Shown: in pieces, positions 19,287-27,466 of the stretch | How the letters are laid out: each line of letters starts with the position of its first letter | Position numbering within the stretch: the stretch's first letter is position 1 | Assembly (NCBI GenBank): GCA_018261935.1 | Contig: JAGTRP010000023.1 | Span: forward strand, 1-64,000 | DNA: 64,000 bases | Origin: Rhodocyclaceae bacterium | GTDB taxonomy: Bacteria > Pseudomonadota > Gammaproteobacteria > Burkholderiales > Rhodocyclaceae | Direction: 5' to 3' | Position numbers and translations under genes: made by a program | The notes under the pieces: model-generated | What the model was told of the DNA's origin: nothing | Seen by the model: the letters and a program-made list of their open reading frames with translations, nothing else | The model's database searches: none

Positions 19287-19757
19287 TCAGATGAACAGGC
19301 AGATGTCGGTGTTGCCGGCGAACTCCAGGAAGGTCGAAGCGCCGCCGTACTCGATGCCGTCGATGAACTCCTGGGTATCGAACTCGAACAGGTCCACGGT
19401 CATCTGGCAGGCGATGAACTGGACGCCGGCCTCCTGGCTCAGGTCCCGCAGTTCCTCCAGGGACGCCACGCCCTTGTTCTTGAGCTTGCTCTTCATCATG
19501 GAGGTGGCCATGGCTTCCATGCCCGGCAGGGCTGAAACCATGACCGGCATCGGCACGGGCATGGGCATCGCCGGGTTGGCCAGGGGGCTGATGCGGATAT
19601 GGCCGAGATCCTTGCGCAGCAGCTGCAGGCCGTAGAAGGTGAAGAAAATCCGCACGTCGTAGCCGAGGGCTGCCGCCGTCGAAGCCAGGATGAGGGGCGG
19701 ATAGCCCATGTCCAGGGTCCCCTTGGTGGCGATGATCGCCATCTTTTTCTGCTCCAT
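19287..19757 (-). CDS. DsrE/DsrF/DrsH-like family protein
   Basis: A 156-aa cytoplasmic protein of the DsrE-like sulfur-relay fold. The start MEQKKMAIIATKGTLD was chosen because GGGAGGAG lies just upstream. Features are an N-terminal beta-alpha start, YPPLILASTAAALGYDVRIFF, a Met/Pro-rich middle (PAMPMPVPMPV), and a conserved Cys in FIACQMTVDLFEF, the position of the catalytic or persulfide Cys in relatives. Such proteins often accompany sulfur-oxidation or rhodanese genes, but none is adjacent. It is probably cotranscribed with the FadL-like gene. The upstream region contains several dyads. Confidence 0.88.
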   Translation of the reverse strand: MEQKKMAIIATKGTLDMGYPPLILASTAAALGYDVRIFFTFYGLQLLRKDLGHIRISPLANPAMPMPVPMPVMVSALPGMEAMATSMMKSKLKNKGVASLEELRDLSQEAGVQFIACQMTVDLFEFDTQEFIDGIEYGGASTFLEFAGNTDICLFI

Positions 19758-19775
19758 GTTCTCCTCCCTTTCCTC

Positions 19776-19801
19776 GGCGCCGGCCACGGGGTGGCGGCGC
19801 C
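19776..19801 (-). promoter_or_regulatory. Leader hairpin before the DsrE-like gene
   Basis: GGCGCCGGCCA (19776-19786) pairs with TGGCGGCGCC (19792-19801), with a single bulge and a 5-nt loop, ending about 19 nt before the start codon and next to the Shine-Dalgarno. It could modulate translation or simply be a GC-rich leader structure. Confidence 0.35.
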
Positions 19802-19826
19802 AGTCGACGTGTGATCGATATCGGCA

Positions 19827-19841
19827 TACGACCAGGTCGTA
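19827..19841. promoter_or_regulatory. Perfect 15-bp palindrome, candidate operator
   Basis: TACGACC-A-GGTCGTA is an exact odd dyad 70 bp upstream of the DsrE-like ATG. A second dyad, CCGATTG (19859-19865) and CAATCGG (19878-19884) with a 12-bp spacer, lies 17 bp further upstream. The spacing fits binding sites for a dimeric regulator; the regulator is unknown. Confidence 0.45.
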
Positions 19842-20258
19842 AGATCGGAACTTTGCGTCCGATTGCCGTATTAGGCGCAATCGGGTGGGTGGGCGTCTAT
19901 AGCCAATTGGGAGGATGGCCGGGCAGCCCATGCGGGCGATGAAAATTCCATTTCCATGGCCCGCGGGGCCTCAGGGAGGGCTTCCTGGGCACCTCGGCGA
20001 AAGCGGTTTTCCGGGCATTGAAAGGCGCCCGCCGGCAGCGCTTGCGCCTGCCGCGGCGCAGAGTGAAGTAGAATGACGGACTACATACATACAACAGGGT
20101 ACGGGGTTATGCTGTCTGAGGTTTTTGCCCACAGAATGCCGCGCGTCATGAAGCCGGGGCCAGGGAGCTCTCCGAGAGGCGCGGAATCCCGCCGCGCTGT
20201 CTCCCTGTAAGGCAATCCGCGCCAGGCACCGCCTGCATCCAACCGGGCCGAATCGACC

Positions 20259-21107
20259 ATGTCCAATCCCATTACTTTCAAAATCCTCGAGGACATCGCC
20301 AAGGATCTTTCCAGCGGCGAGGTGTCCTTCCCGACTTTCCTGGACATCACCTTCCAGGTACGGACCGCCCTAAAGAATCCCAACCTGACGGTGGACCAGC
20401 TCGCCAAGCTGGTGGGGGCCGAGCCGCTGATGAGCGCCAAGATCATCCGCATGGCCAATTCGGCGGCCCTCAACCCTTCCGGCCGGGAGATCGCCGACGT
20501 CAAGAGCGCCATCATCCGGGTCGGCATGGAAGCGGTGCGGACCGTCTCCTTCGCGGTGGCCATGGAACAACTCGTCAAGTCGAAGCAGATGCACGTCTTC
20601 GAGGGCATTTCCCAGAAGCTCTGGGAACATACCGCCCACGTCGCCGCCCTCTGCCGGGTGCTGGCCAGGAAAATGGCCCGGATCAACGGCGACGAGGCCA
20701 TGTTCGCCGGCCTGGTGCACGACATCGGCGTTTTCTATCTGCTGTCCCGGGCCGCCAATTTCCCGGAACTGGTGAACGACAAGCTGGAACTCCATGCCCT
20801 GCTGACAGGCTGGCACGACAACATCGGCCACGCCCTGCTCTCAGCCCTGGGGCAGCCGGAATCCATCCTGACGGCCGTCCTGGAGCACGAGAACGACCGG
20901 GAAGTCACTGAGGTGAAAACCCTGTCCGACGTGCTCTACATCGCCAACAAGATCGCTAACCGCAGCTGCAGCTGGCGCGACGCCGAGTATGACGGTGAGG
21001 TGGATACCTCCGTGGTGGACCGGGTTTTCGATGCCGAAACCCTGCGGGAAATCATCGACGAGTCCGAGGAAGAGGTGCAGTCGCTGAAGGCGGCTCTCGG
21101 CGGATAA
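20259..21107 (+). CDS. HDOD-domain signalling protein
   Basis: A 282-aa HDOD protein, a degenerate HD-fold family tied to signal transduction, c-di-GMP networks and stress adaptation. The HDOD core spans about residues 20-215: FPTFLDITFQVRTALKNPNL, LVGAEPLMSAKIIRMANSA, the VKSAIIRVGMEAVRTVSFAVA segment (shown in part) and LVHDIGVFYLL. The His-Asp pair HDIG is kept, but the other HD metal ligands are not evident, so hydrolysis is not expected. The acidic C-terminus (EIIDESEEEVQSLKAALGG) is probably helical. It stands alone, 55 bp before kup. Confidence 0.88.
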   Translation: MSNPITFKILEDIAKDLSSGEVSFPTFLDITFQVRTALKNPNLTVDQLAKLVGAEPLMSAKIIRMANSAALNPSGREIADVKSAIIRVGMEAVRTVSFAVAMEQLVKSKQMHVFEGISQKLWEHTAHVAALCRVLARKMARINGDEAMFAGLVHDIGVFYLLSRAANFPELVNDKLELHALLTGWHDNIGHALLSALGQPESILTAVLEHENDREVTEVKTLSDVLYIANKIANRSCSWRDAEYDGEVDTSVVDRVFDAETLREIIDESEEEVQSLKAALGG

Positions 21108-21162
21108 GCATGGGCAGTGTGGGGGAAGGCGGCCGGCGGCCGCAGGGGATCGGGGAAAATTC

Positions 21163-23058
21163 ATGAGCAATGCTCACAACGGGGCCGGCGACGTGACCGG
21201 CCAGCGGCTTGCTGCCCTGGCGTTGGCAGCCCTGGGGGTGGTCTATGGCGATATCGGCACCAGCCCCCTTTATGCGGTGAAGGAAGTCTTTGCCGGCAAC
21301 CATCCCATTCCGGTGACCGAGGCCAATATCTACGGGGCCCTGTCCCTGTTCTTCTGGGCCCTGGTGATCATCGTCTCGGTGAAATACGTGGTCTTCATCA
21401 TGCGGGCCGACAACCGAGGGGAGGGGGGCATCATGGCCCTTATCGCCTTGGCGCTGCACGATGCCCAGGATAAGCCGGGCCGGGCCAAGGTCATCATGAT
21501 CATCGGCATCCTGGGGGCTGCCATGTTCTACGGCGACGGCATGGTGACTCCCGCCATGTCGGTGCTTTCCGCCGTCGAGGGGCTGGAGGTGGCGACGCCG
21601 GCCTTGAAGCCCTTCGTCATCCCCCTGACCGTGATGGTGCTGTTCGGGCTCTTCTTCGTGCAAAAGAGTGGCACCGCCAAGGTCGGCTTCGCCTTCGGGC
21701 CGGTGATGGTGGTGTGGTTTTCCGTCCTCGGCCTCCTCGGCTTCTACAACATCCTCGCCCACCCGGGCATCCTCCACGCCCTCAACCCGGCCTACGGCAT
21801 CGAGTTCCTCCTGGCCAACCAGGCCATGGCCCTGGTCGCCATGGGTAACGTGGTGCTGGCGGTGACCGGGGCCGAGGCCCTCTACGCCGACATGGGGCAC
21901 TTCGGCCGCAAGCCCATCCAGCGGGCCTGGTTCTCCTTCGTGCTGCCGGCCCTGCTGCTCAATTATTTCGGCCAGGGGGCGCTCATCCTGGAAATCCCCG
22001 AGGCGGCCAAGAACCCCTTCTACCTCTCCGCCCCCGACTGGGCCCTCTATCCCCTGGTGGCCTTGTCCACCCTGGCCACCGTCATCGCTTCCCAGGCGGT
22101 CATTTCCGGCGCCTTTTCCGTTACCCGGCAGGCCATGCAGCTGGGCTTCGTGCCGCGCATGGAGGTGCAGCACACCTCCGAGCGGGAGCAGGGGCAGATC
22201 TACCTGCCGGCGGTGAACTGGGGCCTCATGGTGGCGGTGATGATCCTGGTGCTGGGCTTCAAGTCCTCCAACAACCTGGCGGCGGCCTACGGCATCGCGG
22301 TGACCGGCGACATGGTCATCACCTCCCTCCTGGCCACCGTGGTGGTGGCCCGTTCCTGGGGCTGGGGGTGGGTGAGGGCGGTGCTGCTCTTCGCCTGCTT
22401 CCTGGCGGTGGAACTGGTCTTCCTGGCCGCCAACATCCTCAAGATTCCCGATGGCGGCTGGTTCCCCCTGGTGGCCGGGATGGTGGTCTTCATCCTCATG
22501 ACCACCTGGAAGCGAGGCCGCCAGCTCCTCGCGGACCGCCTCGAAGGCGAGCGCCTCGAGCTGGTCGCCTTCATCGATTCCCTGTCCGCCGCCATGCCGA
22601 CCCGGGTGCCCGGCACCGCCGTGTTCCTGAATGCCGACCCCAACGGCGTGCCCCACGCCCTACTGCACAACCTGATGCACAACAAGGTGCTGCACGAAAA
22701 GGTGGTGCTGGTGTCGGTACTGTTCTTCGATGTGCCCTACGTGCCCGACATCGACCGCGTGGAAGTGAAAAAGCTGAAGGAGAATTTCTGGAGCGTGATC
22801 GTCCAGTACGGCTTCAAGGATGAGCCCAACATTCCCCTGGCCATCGAGTGCTGCGCCGAAAGCGGTTTGGCGTTGTCGATGATGGAAACCTCGTTCTTCT
22901 TCGGCCGCGAAACTCTGATTCCGCGCCTGGGGTCCGAGATGGCCTTCTGGCGGGAGAAGCTGTTCGTGGCCATGTTCCGCAACGCGGGGTCGGCCACCGC
23001 CTTCTTCAAGATTCCCAGCAACCGGGTGGTGGAGCTGGGAACCCAGGTCGTCCTATAG
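21163..23058 (+). CDS. kup: Kup-type potassium uptake transporter
   Basis: A 631-aa K+/H+ symporter of the inner membrane, normal family length. The Kup N-terminal signature GVVYGDIGTSPLYAVKE is at about residues 26-42, followed by RADNRGEGGIMAL. About 12 hydrophobic helices occupy residues 18-455, and a soluble C-terminal domain follows (about 470-631; SFFFGRETLIPR). The start ATG at 21163 follows GGGGAAAA. Its stop overlaps the convergent heptose adenylyltransferase stop by 6 bp (CTATAG), so the two genes share their ends and no terminator lies between them. Confidence 0.96.
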   Translation: MSNAHNGAGDVTGQRLAALALAALGVVYGDIGTSPLYAVKEVFAGNHPIPVTEANIYGALSLFFWALVIIVSVKYVVFIMRADNRGEGGIMALIALALHDAQDKPGRAKVIMIIGILGAAMFYGDGMVTPAMSVLSAVEGLEVATPALKPFVIPLTVMVLFGLFFVQKSGTAKVGFAFGPVMVVWFSVLGLLGFYNILAHPGILHALNPAYGIEFLLANQAMALVAMGNVVLAVTGAEALYADMGHFGRKPIQRAWFSFVLPALLLNYFGQGALILEIPEAAKNPFYLSAPDWALYPLVALSTLATVIASQAVISGAFSVTRQAMQLGFVPRMEVQHTSEREQGQIYLPAVNWGLMVAVMILVLGFKSSNNLAAAYGIAVTGDMVITSLLATVVVARSWGWGWVRAVLLFACFLAVELVFLAANILKIPDGGWFPLVAGMVVFILMTTWKRGRQLLADRLEGERLELVAFIDSLSAAMPTRVPGTAVFLNADPNGVPHALLHNLMHNKVLHEKVVLVSVLFFDVPYVPDIDRVEVKKLKENFWSVIVQYGFKDEPNIPLAIECCAESGLALSMMETSFFFGRETLIPRLGSEMAFWREKLFVAMFRNAGSATAFFKIPSNRVVELGTQVVL

Positions 23059-23541
23059 CTTCCGGATCTTTTCCAGCAGGGCGGTCGTGGATTTCTGGTG
23101 GATGAAGGGGATGGAGTGGACCGTCCCCCCCCAGCCGCTCACCTCCTTGCAACCGACTATCTTCTCCACCGGCCAGTCGCCGCCCTTGACCAGAACTTCG
23201 GGCTGGCACTCCAGGATGCGCTCGATGGGCGTGTCCTCATCGAACCAGGTGACCAGGGCGACGCATTCCAGGGCGGCCATGACCGCCAGTCGATCGGCCA
23301 GGGCATTGACCGGGCGATCGTCGCCCTTGCCCAGGCGCTTCACCGAGGTGTCGGAGTTCAGCGCCACCACCATGGCGGCTCCCAGGCTCGCCGCCTGGGC
23401 CAGGTAGGTGACGTGGCCCCGGTGCAGGATGTCGAAACAGCCGTTGGTAAATACCAGGGGACGGGGCAACGCCCTGGCCCGGGCGGCCAGTTCCGCCGGC
23501 GGGCAGATCTTGGCCTCGAAGGCCGGGGCGCCGTACGTCAC
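23053..23541 (-). CDS. rfaE2: D-glycero-beta-D-manno-heptose 1-phosphate adenylyltransferase
   Basis: A 162-aa nucleotidyltransferase that makes ADP-heptose for the LPS inner core, the equivalent of the C-terminal half of HldE. The cytidylyltransferase-like motif FTNGCFDILHRGHVTYL contains the catalytic HxGH. Other marks are VALNSDTSVKRLGKGDDRPVN and VLVKGGDWPVEKIVG. The GTG start at 23541 overlaps the upstream BON gene's TGA (GTGA), showing coupling. The kinase half is absent here, so this is the split RfaE1/RfaE2 form. A GmhA-type isomerase lies two genes upstream, consistent with the same pathway. Confidence 0.93.
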   Translation of the reverse strand: MTYGAPAFEAKICPPAELAARARALPRPLVFTNGCFDILHRGHVTYLAQAASLGAAMVVALNSDTSVKRLGKGDDRPVNALADRLAVMAALECVALVTWFDEDTPIERILECQPEVLVKGGDWPVEKIVGCKEVSGWGGTVHSIPFIHQKSTTALLEKIRKL

Positions 23542-24188
23542 AGGCTCTGGTCCGGAGTCGCCTTTGGCGGCTGGCTTGAGACGGCGCTGTCGATGCGGCG
23601 GGTTTCGGCCTCGGAGACCACTTCCAGGAGATTCACCACTTTCCTGACGCCGTCGGTGGTGCGGGCGATCTGGACGGCCGACTTGGCTTCCCGTTCGTTG
23701 ACGATGCCCAGCAGATAGACCGCGCCGCCCTCGGTGACCACCTTGACGTGGTTGGCGGCGAACTGGTTGTAGTCCACGAAGCGGGCCTTCACCTTGGAGG
23801 TGACATAGGCGTCGTTGCTGCGGGAAGAGAAGGAGCGGATGGGACCGACCGCCATCTCGTTCCAGACTCCCTGAACGTTCTCCACCTTGGAAACGATGTC
23901 GCCGATTTCCGCCTTCATGGCTTCGTCGTAGGCTTCGCCGGTGATCAGGGCCTTGCGGTTGTAGCCGGTGACATTGACGTGGGCCCGGTCCTTGAAGCGG
24001 TCGGCGATGCGCTTCTCGGCCTTCCATTCGATGGCCTCGTCCTCGGTCTGGGTGCCCACCGTGCGGCGGTCAGTCACGGCCAGGGCGCCAGCGGCGACGC
24101 CGCCGGCAACCAGGGGGAAGCAACCCTGCAGGGCCGGCACGGCGGCGGCGATGAGGGCGGCGGTAAGAAGGGACTTGGCGGTTTTCAT
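23538..24188 (-). CDS. dolP: BON-domain outer-membrane lipoprotein, DolP/YraP-like
   Basis: A 216-aa lipoprotein with two BON domains, the family of E. coli DolP (YraP), which supports outer-membrane integrity and BAM function. The signal peptide ends with lipobox LQGC ([20 protein letters not shown] before it). BON1 spans about 45-115 ([20 protein letters not shown]) and BON2 about 125-200 ([20 protein letters not shown]). The start overlaps the SIS gene stop (ATGA). The order yraN-SIS-BON matches the enterobacterial yraN-diaA-yraP arrangement. Outer-membrane location is inferred from the lack of Asp at +2 (Phe). Confidence 0.92.
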   Translation of the reverse strand: MKTAKSLLTAALIAAAVPALQGCFPLVAGGVAAGALAVTDRRTVGTQTEDEAIEWKAEKRIADRFKDRAHVNVTGYNRKALITGEAYDEAMKAEIGDIVSKVENVQGVWNEMAVGPIRSFSSRSNDAYVTSKVKARFVDYNQFAANHVKVVTEGGAVYLLGIVNEREAKSAVQIARTTDGVRKVVNLLEVVSEAETRRIDSAVSSQPPKATPDQSL

Positions 24189-24778
24189 TCTTCTACTCCC
24201 AGGAGAAGGCAATCGATGCCATCGCACAGGCAATGGATGATCAGGAGGTGGGTTTCCTGGATGCGGGCGGTACGGTCCGCCGGCACGCAGAGGTGGATGT
24301 CGTCGTCCCGCAGCATTTCGCCGATGCGGCCGCCCCCCTTGCCGGTCAGGGCGATGATCCGCATGTCGGCATCGTGGGCGGCCTGGATGGCCTCGATCAC
24401 GTTGCCGGAATTGCCGGAGGTGGAGATGGCCAGCAGCACGTCGCCGGCATGGCCCAGGGCCCGCACCTGCTTGGAAAAGATCTGGTTGTAGCCGTAGTCG
24501 TTGCCGATGGCGGTGAGGATGGAACTGTCGGTGGTGAGGGCGATGGCCCCCAGCTCCTGACGTTCCGCCTCGAAGCGGCCCACCAGCTCGGCGGCGAAGT
24601 GCTGGGCGTCGGCCGCCGAGCCGCCGTTGCCGCAGGCCAGGATCTTGCCGTTGTTGATGAGGCTGCCGGTCATGATCTCGATGGCGGCGGCGATGGGGGC
24701 CGCCAGCATCTCGATGGCATTGAGCTTGGTGTGGGCGCTGTCTTCGAAATTCTTGGCGACTCGGGCGATGAGATCCAT
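24185..24778 (-). CDS. gmhA: SIS-domain protein, phosphoheptose isomerase GmhA / DiaA type
   Basis: A 197-aa SIS protein of the GmhA/DiaA family. GmhA isomerises sedoheptulose 7-phosphate for LPS heptose; DiaA binds DnaA at initiation. Visible marks are [18 protein letters not shown] with the family Glu, [21 protein letters not shown] and [11 protein letters not shown] with the catalytic-position His. The start [14 protein letters not shown] was chosen as the conserved N-terminus. The neighbours point both ways: rfaE2 supports GmhA, while rsmI-yraN-SIS-BON is the diaA neighbourhood. Both catalytic residues are retained, so I favour isomerase activity. Confidence 0.85.
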   Translation of the reverse strand: MDLIARVAKNFEDSAHTKLNAIEMLAAPIAAAIEIMTGSLINNGKILACGNGGSAADAQHFAAELVGRFEAERQELGAIALTTDSSILTAIGNDYGYNQIFSKQVRALGHAGDVLLAISTSGNSGNVIEAIQAAHDADMRIIALTGKGGGRIGEMLRDDDIHLCVPADRTARIQETHLLIIHCLCDGIDCLLLGVEE

Positions 24779-24818
24779 CTTGGCGGCTGCGGAAGGTGCT
24801 AAACGGGCAATTCTAGCA

Positions 24819-25184
24819 TCAGAGGTCCACATAGATTTCGACTTCCAGCCGGCGCCAGGGGTTGGGATCGTCGGTCAGGCGCGACACCCGGGCCGAAAGC
24901 CGGTCGCCGCCATCCAGGGCTGCCGCCACGATGCGGTTTTCCGCCCGCGGCAGGTAGCCGAGCTTGCGGCCCCGCCATTCGACCCGGATGGCCCGGGCAT
25001 CGTGGCGGTTGCCGGCTTCCCGCGCCAGGACGAGGGGGTCCCCCGTCTTGATCCGGGGCCACACTTCGGCCAGGGCGTAATACTGGCTGCCGGCCAGGGG
25101 AGAACTCTGCACCAGGACCCGGACGCGCTCGGCCCGGGCTCCCCAGGCGCAGAGCACCAGGCTAAGCATCAGCAGAAAACGCAT
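24819..25184 (-). CDS. Secreted HIRAN-domain protein
   Basis: A 121-aa protein with a signal peptide ([18 protein letters not shown]) followed directly by a HIRAN-type domain: [30 protein letters not shown] and [24 protein letters not shown] domains are best known as DNA 3'-end-binding modules in nuclear remodelers, but single exported copies occur in bacteria, where the role is unknown. It overlaps the 3' end of yraN by 23 bp and ends 40 bp before the SIS gene, so it is part of this operon. No metal or catalytic motif is seen. Confidence 0.8.
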   Translation of the reverse strand: MRFLLMLSLVLCAWGARAERVRVLVQSSPLAGSQYYALAEVWPRIKTGDPLVLAREAGNRHDARAIRVEWRGRKLGYLPRAENRIVAAALDGGDRLSARVSRLTDDPNPWRRLEVEIYVDL

Positions 25185-25548
25185 CGGGAATCCATTCGAC
25201 CGACTTTTCGTCGAGGCCGGCCAGCAGGACGCAGTCGAAGCGGCAGGCCGTATCCGGCTTTCCCGCCAGGTAATGGCGGGCGGCGAGGATGAGGCGCCGG
25301 CGCTTGGCGGCGGTGATGCTCTCGCCGGCGCCGCCGAAGTCCCGGCGCGACCGCAGGCGCACCTCGACGAAGACCAGGACCCGGCCGTCCCGGCAGACGA
25401 GGTCGATTTCGCCGCCCCGGATGCGGAAATTGCGCCGGACCACCGTCAGGCCCCGGCCCTCCAGGTAGCGGGCGGCCAGGGCTTCGGCTTCCCGTCCCCT
25501 GCTGGTTGCAACACTCGTGGTATCGTTGCCGCCAAACCTCATTGCCAT
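25162..25548 (-). CDS. yraN: YraN/UPF0102 family protein, predicted endonuclease-like fold
   Basis: A 128-aa UPF0102 protein with the restriction-endonuclease-like core: GREAEALAARYLEGRGL, NFRIRGGEIDLVCRDG and LVFVEVRLRSRRDFGG, which give the E...D...ExR pattern of the fold. Its biochemical function is not established in most bacteria. ATG at 25548 is used; a second ATG at 25542 is equally possible. The gene is divergent from rsmI with only 5 bp between the start codons, as YraN genes commonly neighbour rsmI. Confidence 0.9.
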   Translation of the reverse strand: MAMRFGGNDTTSVATSRGREAEALAARYLEGRGLTVVRRNFRIRGGEIDLVCRDGRVLVFVEVRLRSRRDFGGAGESITAAKRRRLILAARHYLAGKPDTACRFDCVLLAGLDEKSVEWIPDAFSADA

Positions 25549-25553
25549 TGCCT

Positions 25554-26390
25554 ATGACAAGCGAATCAGCTGCATTGTACGTGGTCCCCACTCCCCTGGG
25601 GAACCTGTCCGACATCACCCGGCGCGCCGAGGAGGTGCTGCGCACCGTGCCCTGGGTGGCGGCGGAAGACACCCGCCACACCGCGCCCCTCCTCAAGCAC
25701 CTGGGGGCCACCGCCCGCCTGCTGCCGGCCCACGAGCACAACGAGCGGGAGGCGGCGGCCCGCATCGTCGAGCGCCTCTGTGCCGGTGAAGCCGTGGCCC
25801 TGGTGTCCGATGCCGGCACCCCGGCCATTTCCGACCCCGGCACCCGCATTGTCGCCCAGGTACGGGCGGCGGGCTTTAGGGTGATTCCCCTGCCGGGGCC
25901 CTGCGCGGCGGTGACGGCGCTGTCCGCCGCCGGGCTCCCGGAGCCCCATTTCCTCTTCTACGGCTTCCTGCCGACCAAGGCTTCCCAGCGCCGCCAAGCC
26001 CTGGAGGAACTGCGGCCCTTGCCCTACGCCCTGGTGTTCTACGAGGCCCCCCACCGGGTCCTGGAGACGGTGGATGACCTGACGGCCGTCCTCGGACACC
26101 GCACCCTGGTCATCGCCCGGGAACTCACCAAGCTTTTCGAGACCGTCTACGCCTGTCCCCTGGGGGAGGCGGCGGCCTGGCTGCGGGCCGATCCCAATCG
26201 CCAGAAGGGGGAATTCGTCCTGTTGGTATCCGGCAATCAGGAGGAGGGCGACCAGGGCGAGAGCGACCGGGTCCTGAAAATTCTCCTGGCCGAGGGGCTG
26301 CCCGTGAAGCAGGCGGCCAAGGTCGCCGCCGCCGTTACCGGTGCCGCCAAGAATGCCCTCTATGACCGCGCCCTGCAGTTGAAAGGATAA
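25554..26390 (+). CDS. rsmI: 16S rRNA (cytidine1402-2'-O)-methyltransferase
   Basis: A 278-aa SAM-dependent enzyme that 2'-O-methylates C1402 in the ribosomal P site. The start MTSESAALYVVPTPLGNL carries the family N-terminus. The tetrapyrrole-methylase-like fold shows AEDTRHTAPLLKHLG, VALVSDAGTPAISDPG, LPGPCAAVTALSAAGLP, FYGFLP and ELTKLFET, all typical of RsmI. The C-terminal helical region (LPVKQAAKVAAAVTGAAKNALY) is complete. It is divergent from yraN and 30 bp before pyrC. Confidence 0.96.
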   Translation: MTSESAALYVVPTPLGNLSDITRRAEEVLRTVPWVAAEDTRHTAPLLKHLGATARLLPAHEHNEREAAARIVERLCAGEAVALVSDAGTPAISDPGTRIVAQVRAAGFRVIPLPGPCAAVTALSAAGLPEPHFLFYGFLPTKASQRRQALEELRPLPYALVFYEAPHRVLETVDDLTAVLGHRTLVIARELTKLFETVYACPLGEAAAWLRADPNRQKGEFVLLVSGNQEEGDQGESDRVLKILLAEGLPVKQAAKVAAAVTGAAKNALYDRALQLKG

Positions 26391-26392
26391 AA

Positions 26393-26411
26393 TTCCGGAA
26401 GTTTTCCGGAA
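26393..26411. promoter_or_regulatory. Tandem palindromic octamers between rsmI and pyrC
   Basis: TTCCGGAA occurs twice, at 26393-26400 and 26404-26411, centred 11 bp apart (one helical turn) in the 30-bp gap before pyrC. It may be an operator or a leader hairpin. No regulator is known. Confidence 0.35.
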
Positions 26412-26420
26412 CGAAAGACC

Positions 26421-27455
26421 ATGCAACAAATCACCATCACCCGCCCCGACGACTGGCACCTGCACCTGCGCGACTTCGACGCCCTGGCTGCCGTCCTGCC
26501 CCACACCGCCCGCCAGTTCGCCCGGGCCATCGTCATGCCCAACCTGAAGCCGCCGGTGACCACGGTGGAGCAGGCGGGGGCCTACCGCCAGCGCATCCTG
26601 GCCGCCCTGCCGGCGGGGGCGAGCTTCGAGCCCCTGATGACCCTCTACCTCACCGACAACACCCCGCCCGCCGAAGTCGCCAAGGCGGCGGACTCGGGCT
26701 TCGTGAAGGCGGTGAAGCTCTACCCGGCCGGGGCCACCACCAATTCCGACGCCGGCCTTACCGCCATCGAGAAGGCCTACGACACCCTGGCCGAGATGGA
26801 GCGGCTGGGCCTGCCCCTGCTGGTCCATGGCGAGGTCACCGCCCCCCGGGTGGATCTCTTCGACCGGGAAAAGGCCTTCATCGATACCGTGCTCGCCCCG
26901 CTCCTGGAGCGCTTCCCCCGGTTGCGGCTGGTCATGGAGCACATCACCACCCGGGACGCCGCTCAGTTCGTGACCAGCGCCGGCGAGAACGTGGGCGCCA
27001 CCATCACCGCTCACCACCTCTTGTACAACCGCAACGCCATCTTCCAGGGCGGTGTGCGGCCCCACTGGTACTGCCTGCCGGTGCTGAAGCGGGAAACCCA
27101 TCGGCAGGCCCTGGTGGAGGCGGCGGTTTCGGGCAATCCCAAGTTCTTCCTGGGGACGGACTCGGCGCCCCATGCCCGTTCGGCCAAGGAGGCTGCCTGC
27201 GGCTGCGCCGGCTGCTACACCGCCCACGGCGCCCTGGAACTCTATGCCGAGGCCTTCGACCAGGCCGGCGCCCTGGATCGCCTGGAAGCCTTCGCCAGCT
27301 TCCACGGCCCGGATTTCTACCGCCTGCCCCGCAACCCGGGCCAAGTCACCCTGGTCAAGGAAAGCTGGCCGGTGCCGGCCGCCTACCCCTACGCCGGTGG
27401 CGACACCCTGGTGCCCCTGCGGGCGGGTGAGACCTTGTCCTGGAAAATGCTCTGA
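26421..27455 (+). CDS. pyrC: Dihydroorotase
   Basis: A 344-aa zinc amidohydrolase that cyclises carbamoyl-aspartate to dihydroorotate in pyrimidine synthesis; length matches class II PyrC. Metal and substrate motifs are DDWHLHLRD (metal His pair), [26 protein letters not shown] (carboxylated Lys), [28 protein letters not shown] and the terminal catalytic Asp in LGTDSAPH. Start ATG at 26421, 30 bp after rsmI. The next gene begins 11 bp downstream. Confidence 0.97.
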   Translation: MQQITITRPDDWHLHLRDFDALAAVLPHTARQFARAIVMPNLKPPVTTVEQAGAYRQRILAALPAGASFEPLMTLYLTDNTPPAEVAKAADSGFVKAVKLYPAGATTNSDAGLTAIEKAYDTLAEMERLGLPLLVHGEVTAPRVDLFDREKAFIDTVLAPLLERFPRLRLVMEHITTRDAAQFVTSAGENVGATITAHHLLYNRNAIFQGGVRPHWYCLPVLKRETHRQALVEAAVSGNPKFFLGTDSAPHARSAKEAACGCAGCYTAHGALELYAEAFDQAGALDRLEAFASFHGPDFYRLPRNPGQVTLVKESWPVPAAYPYAGGDTLVPLRAGETLSWKML

Positions 27456-27466
27456 GGAGAGTCGCC

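Larger units (their letters stand above)
19758..20258. other. 501-bp intergenic region with multiple dyads, no gene recognised
   Basis: This divergent region between the DsrE-like gene and the HDOD gene holds no convincing coding sequence. It contains three inverted repeats near the DsrE-like side (listed separately). Near the HDOD start there is a foldable segment at about 20161-20210: outer arms AGGGAG/CTCCCT and inner GCGCGG/CCGCGC. A TAGAAT at 20069-20074 resembles a -10 box but has no well-spaced -35. Confidence 0.5.

Noticed and set aside
20042..20074. Sigma70 promoter TTGCGC...TAGAAT upstream of the HDOD gene
   Set aside because: The spacer is 21 bp, outside the functional range.
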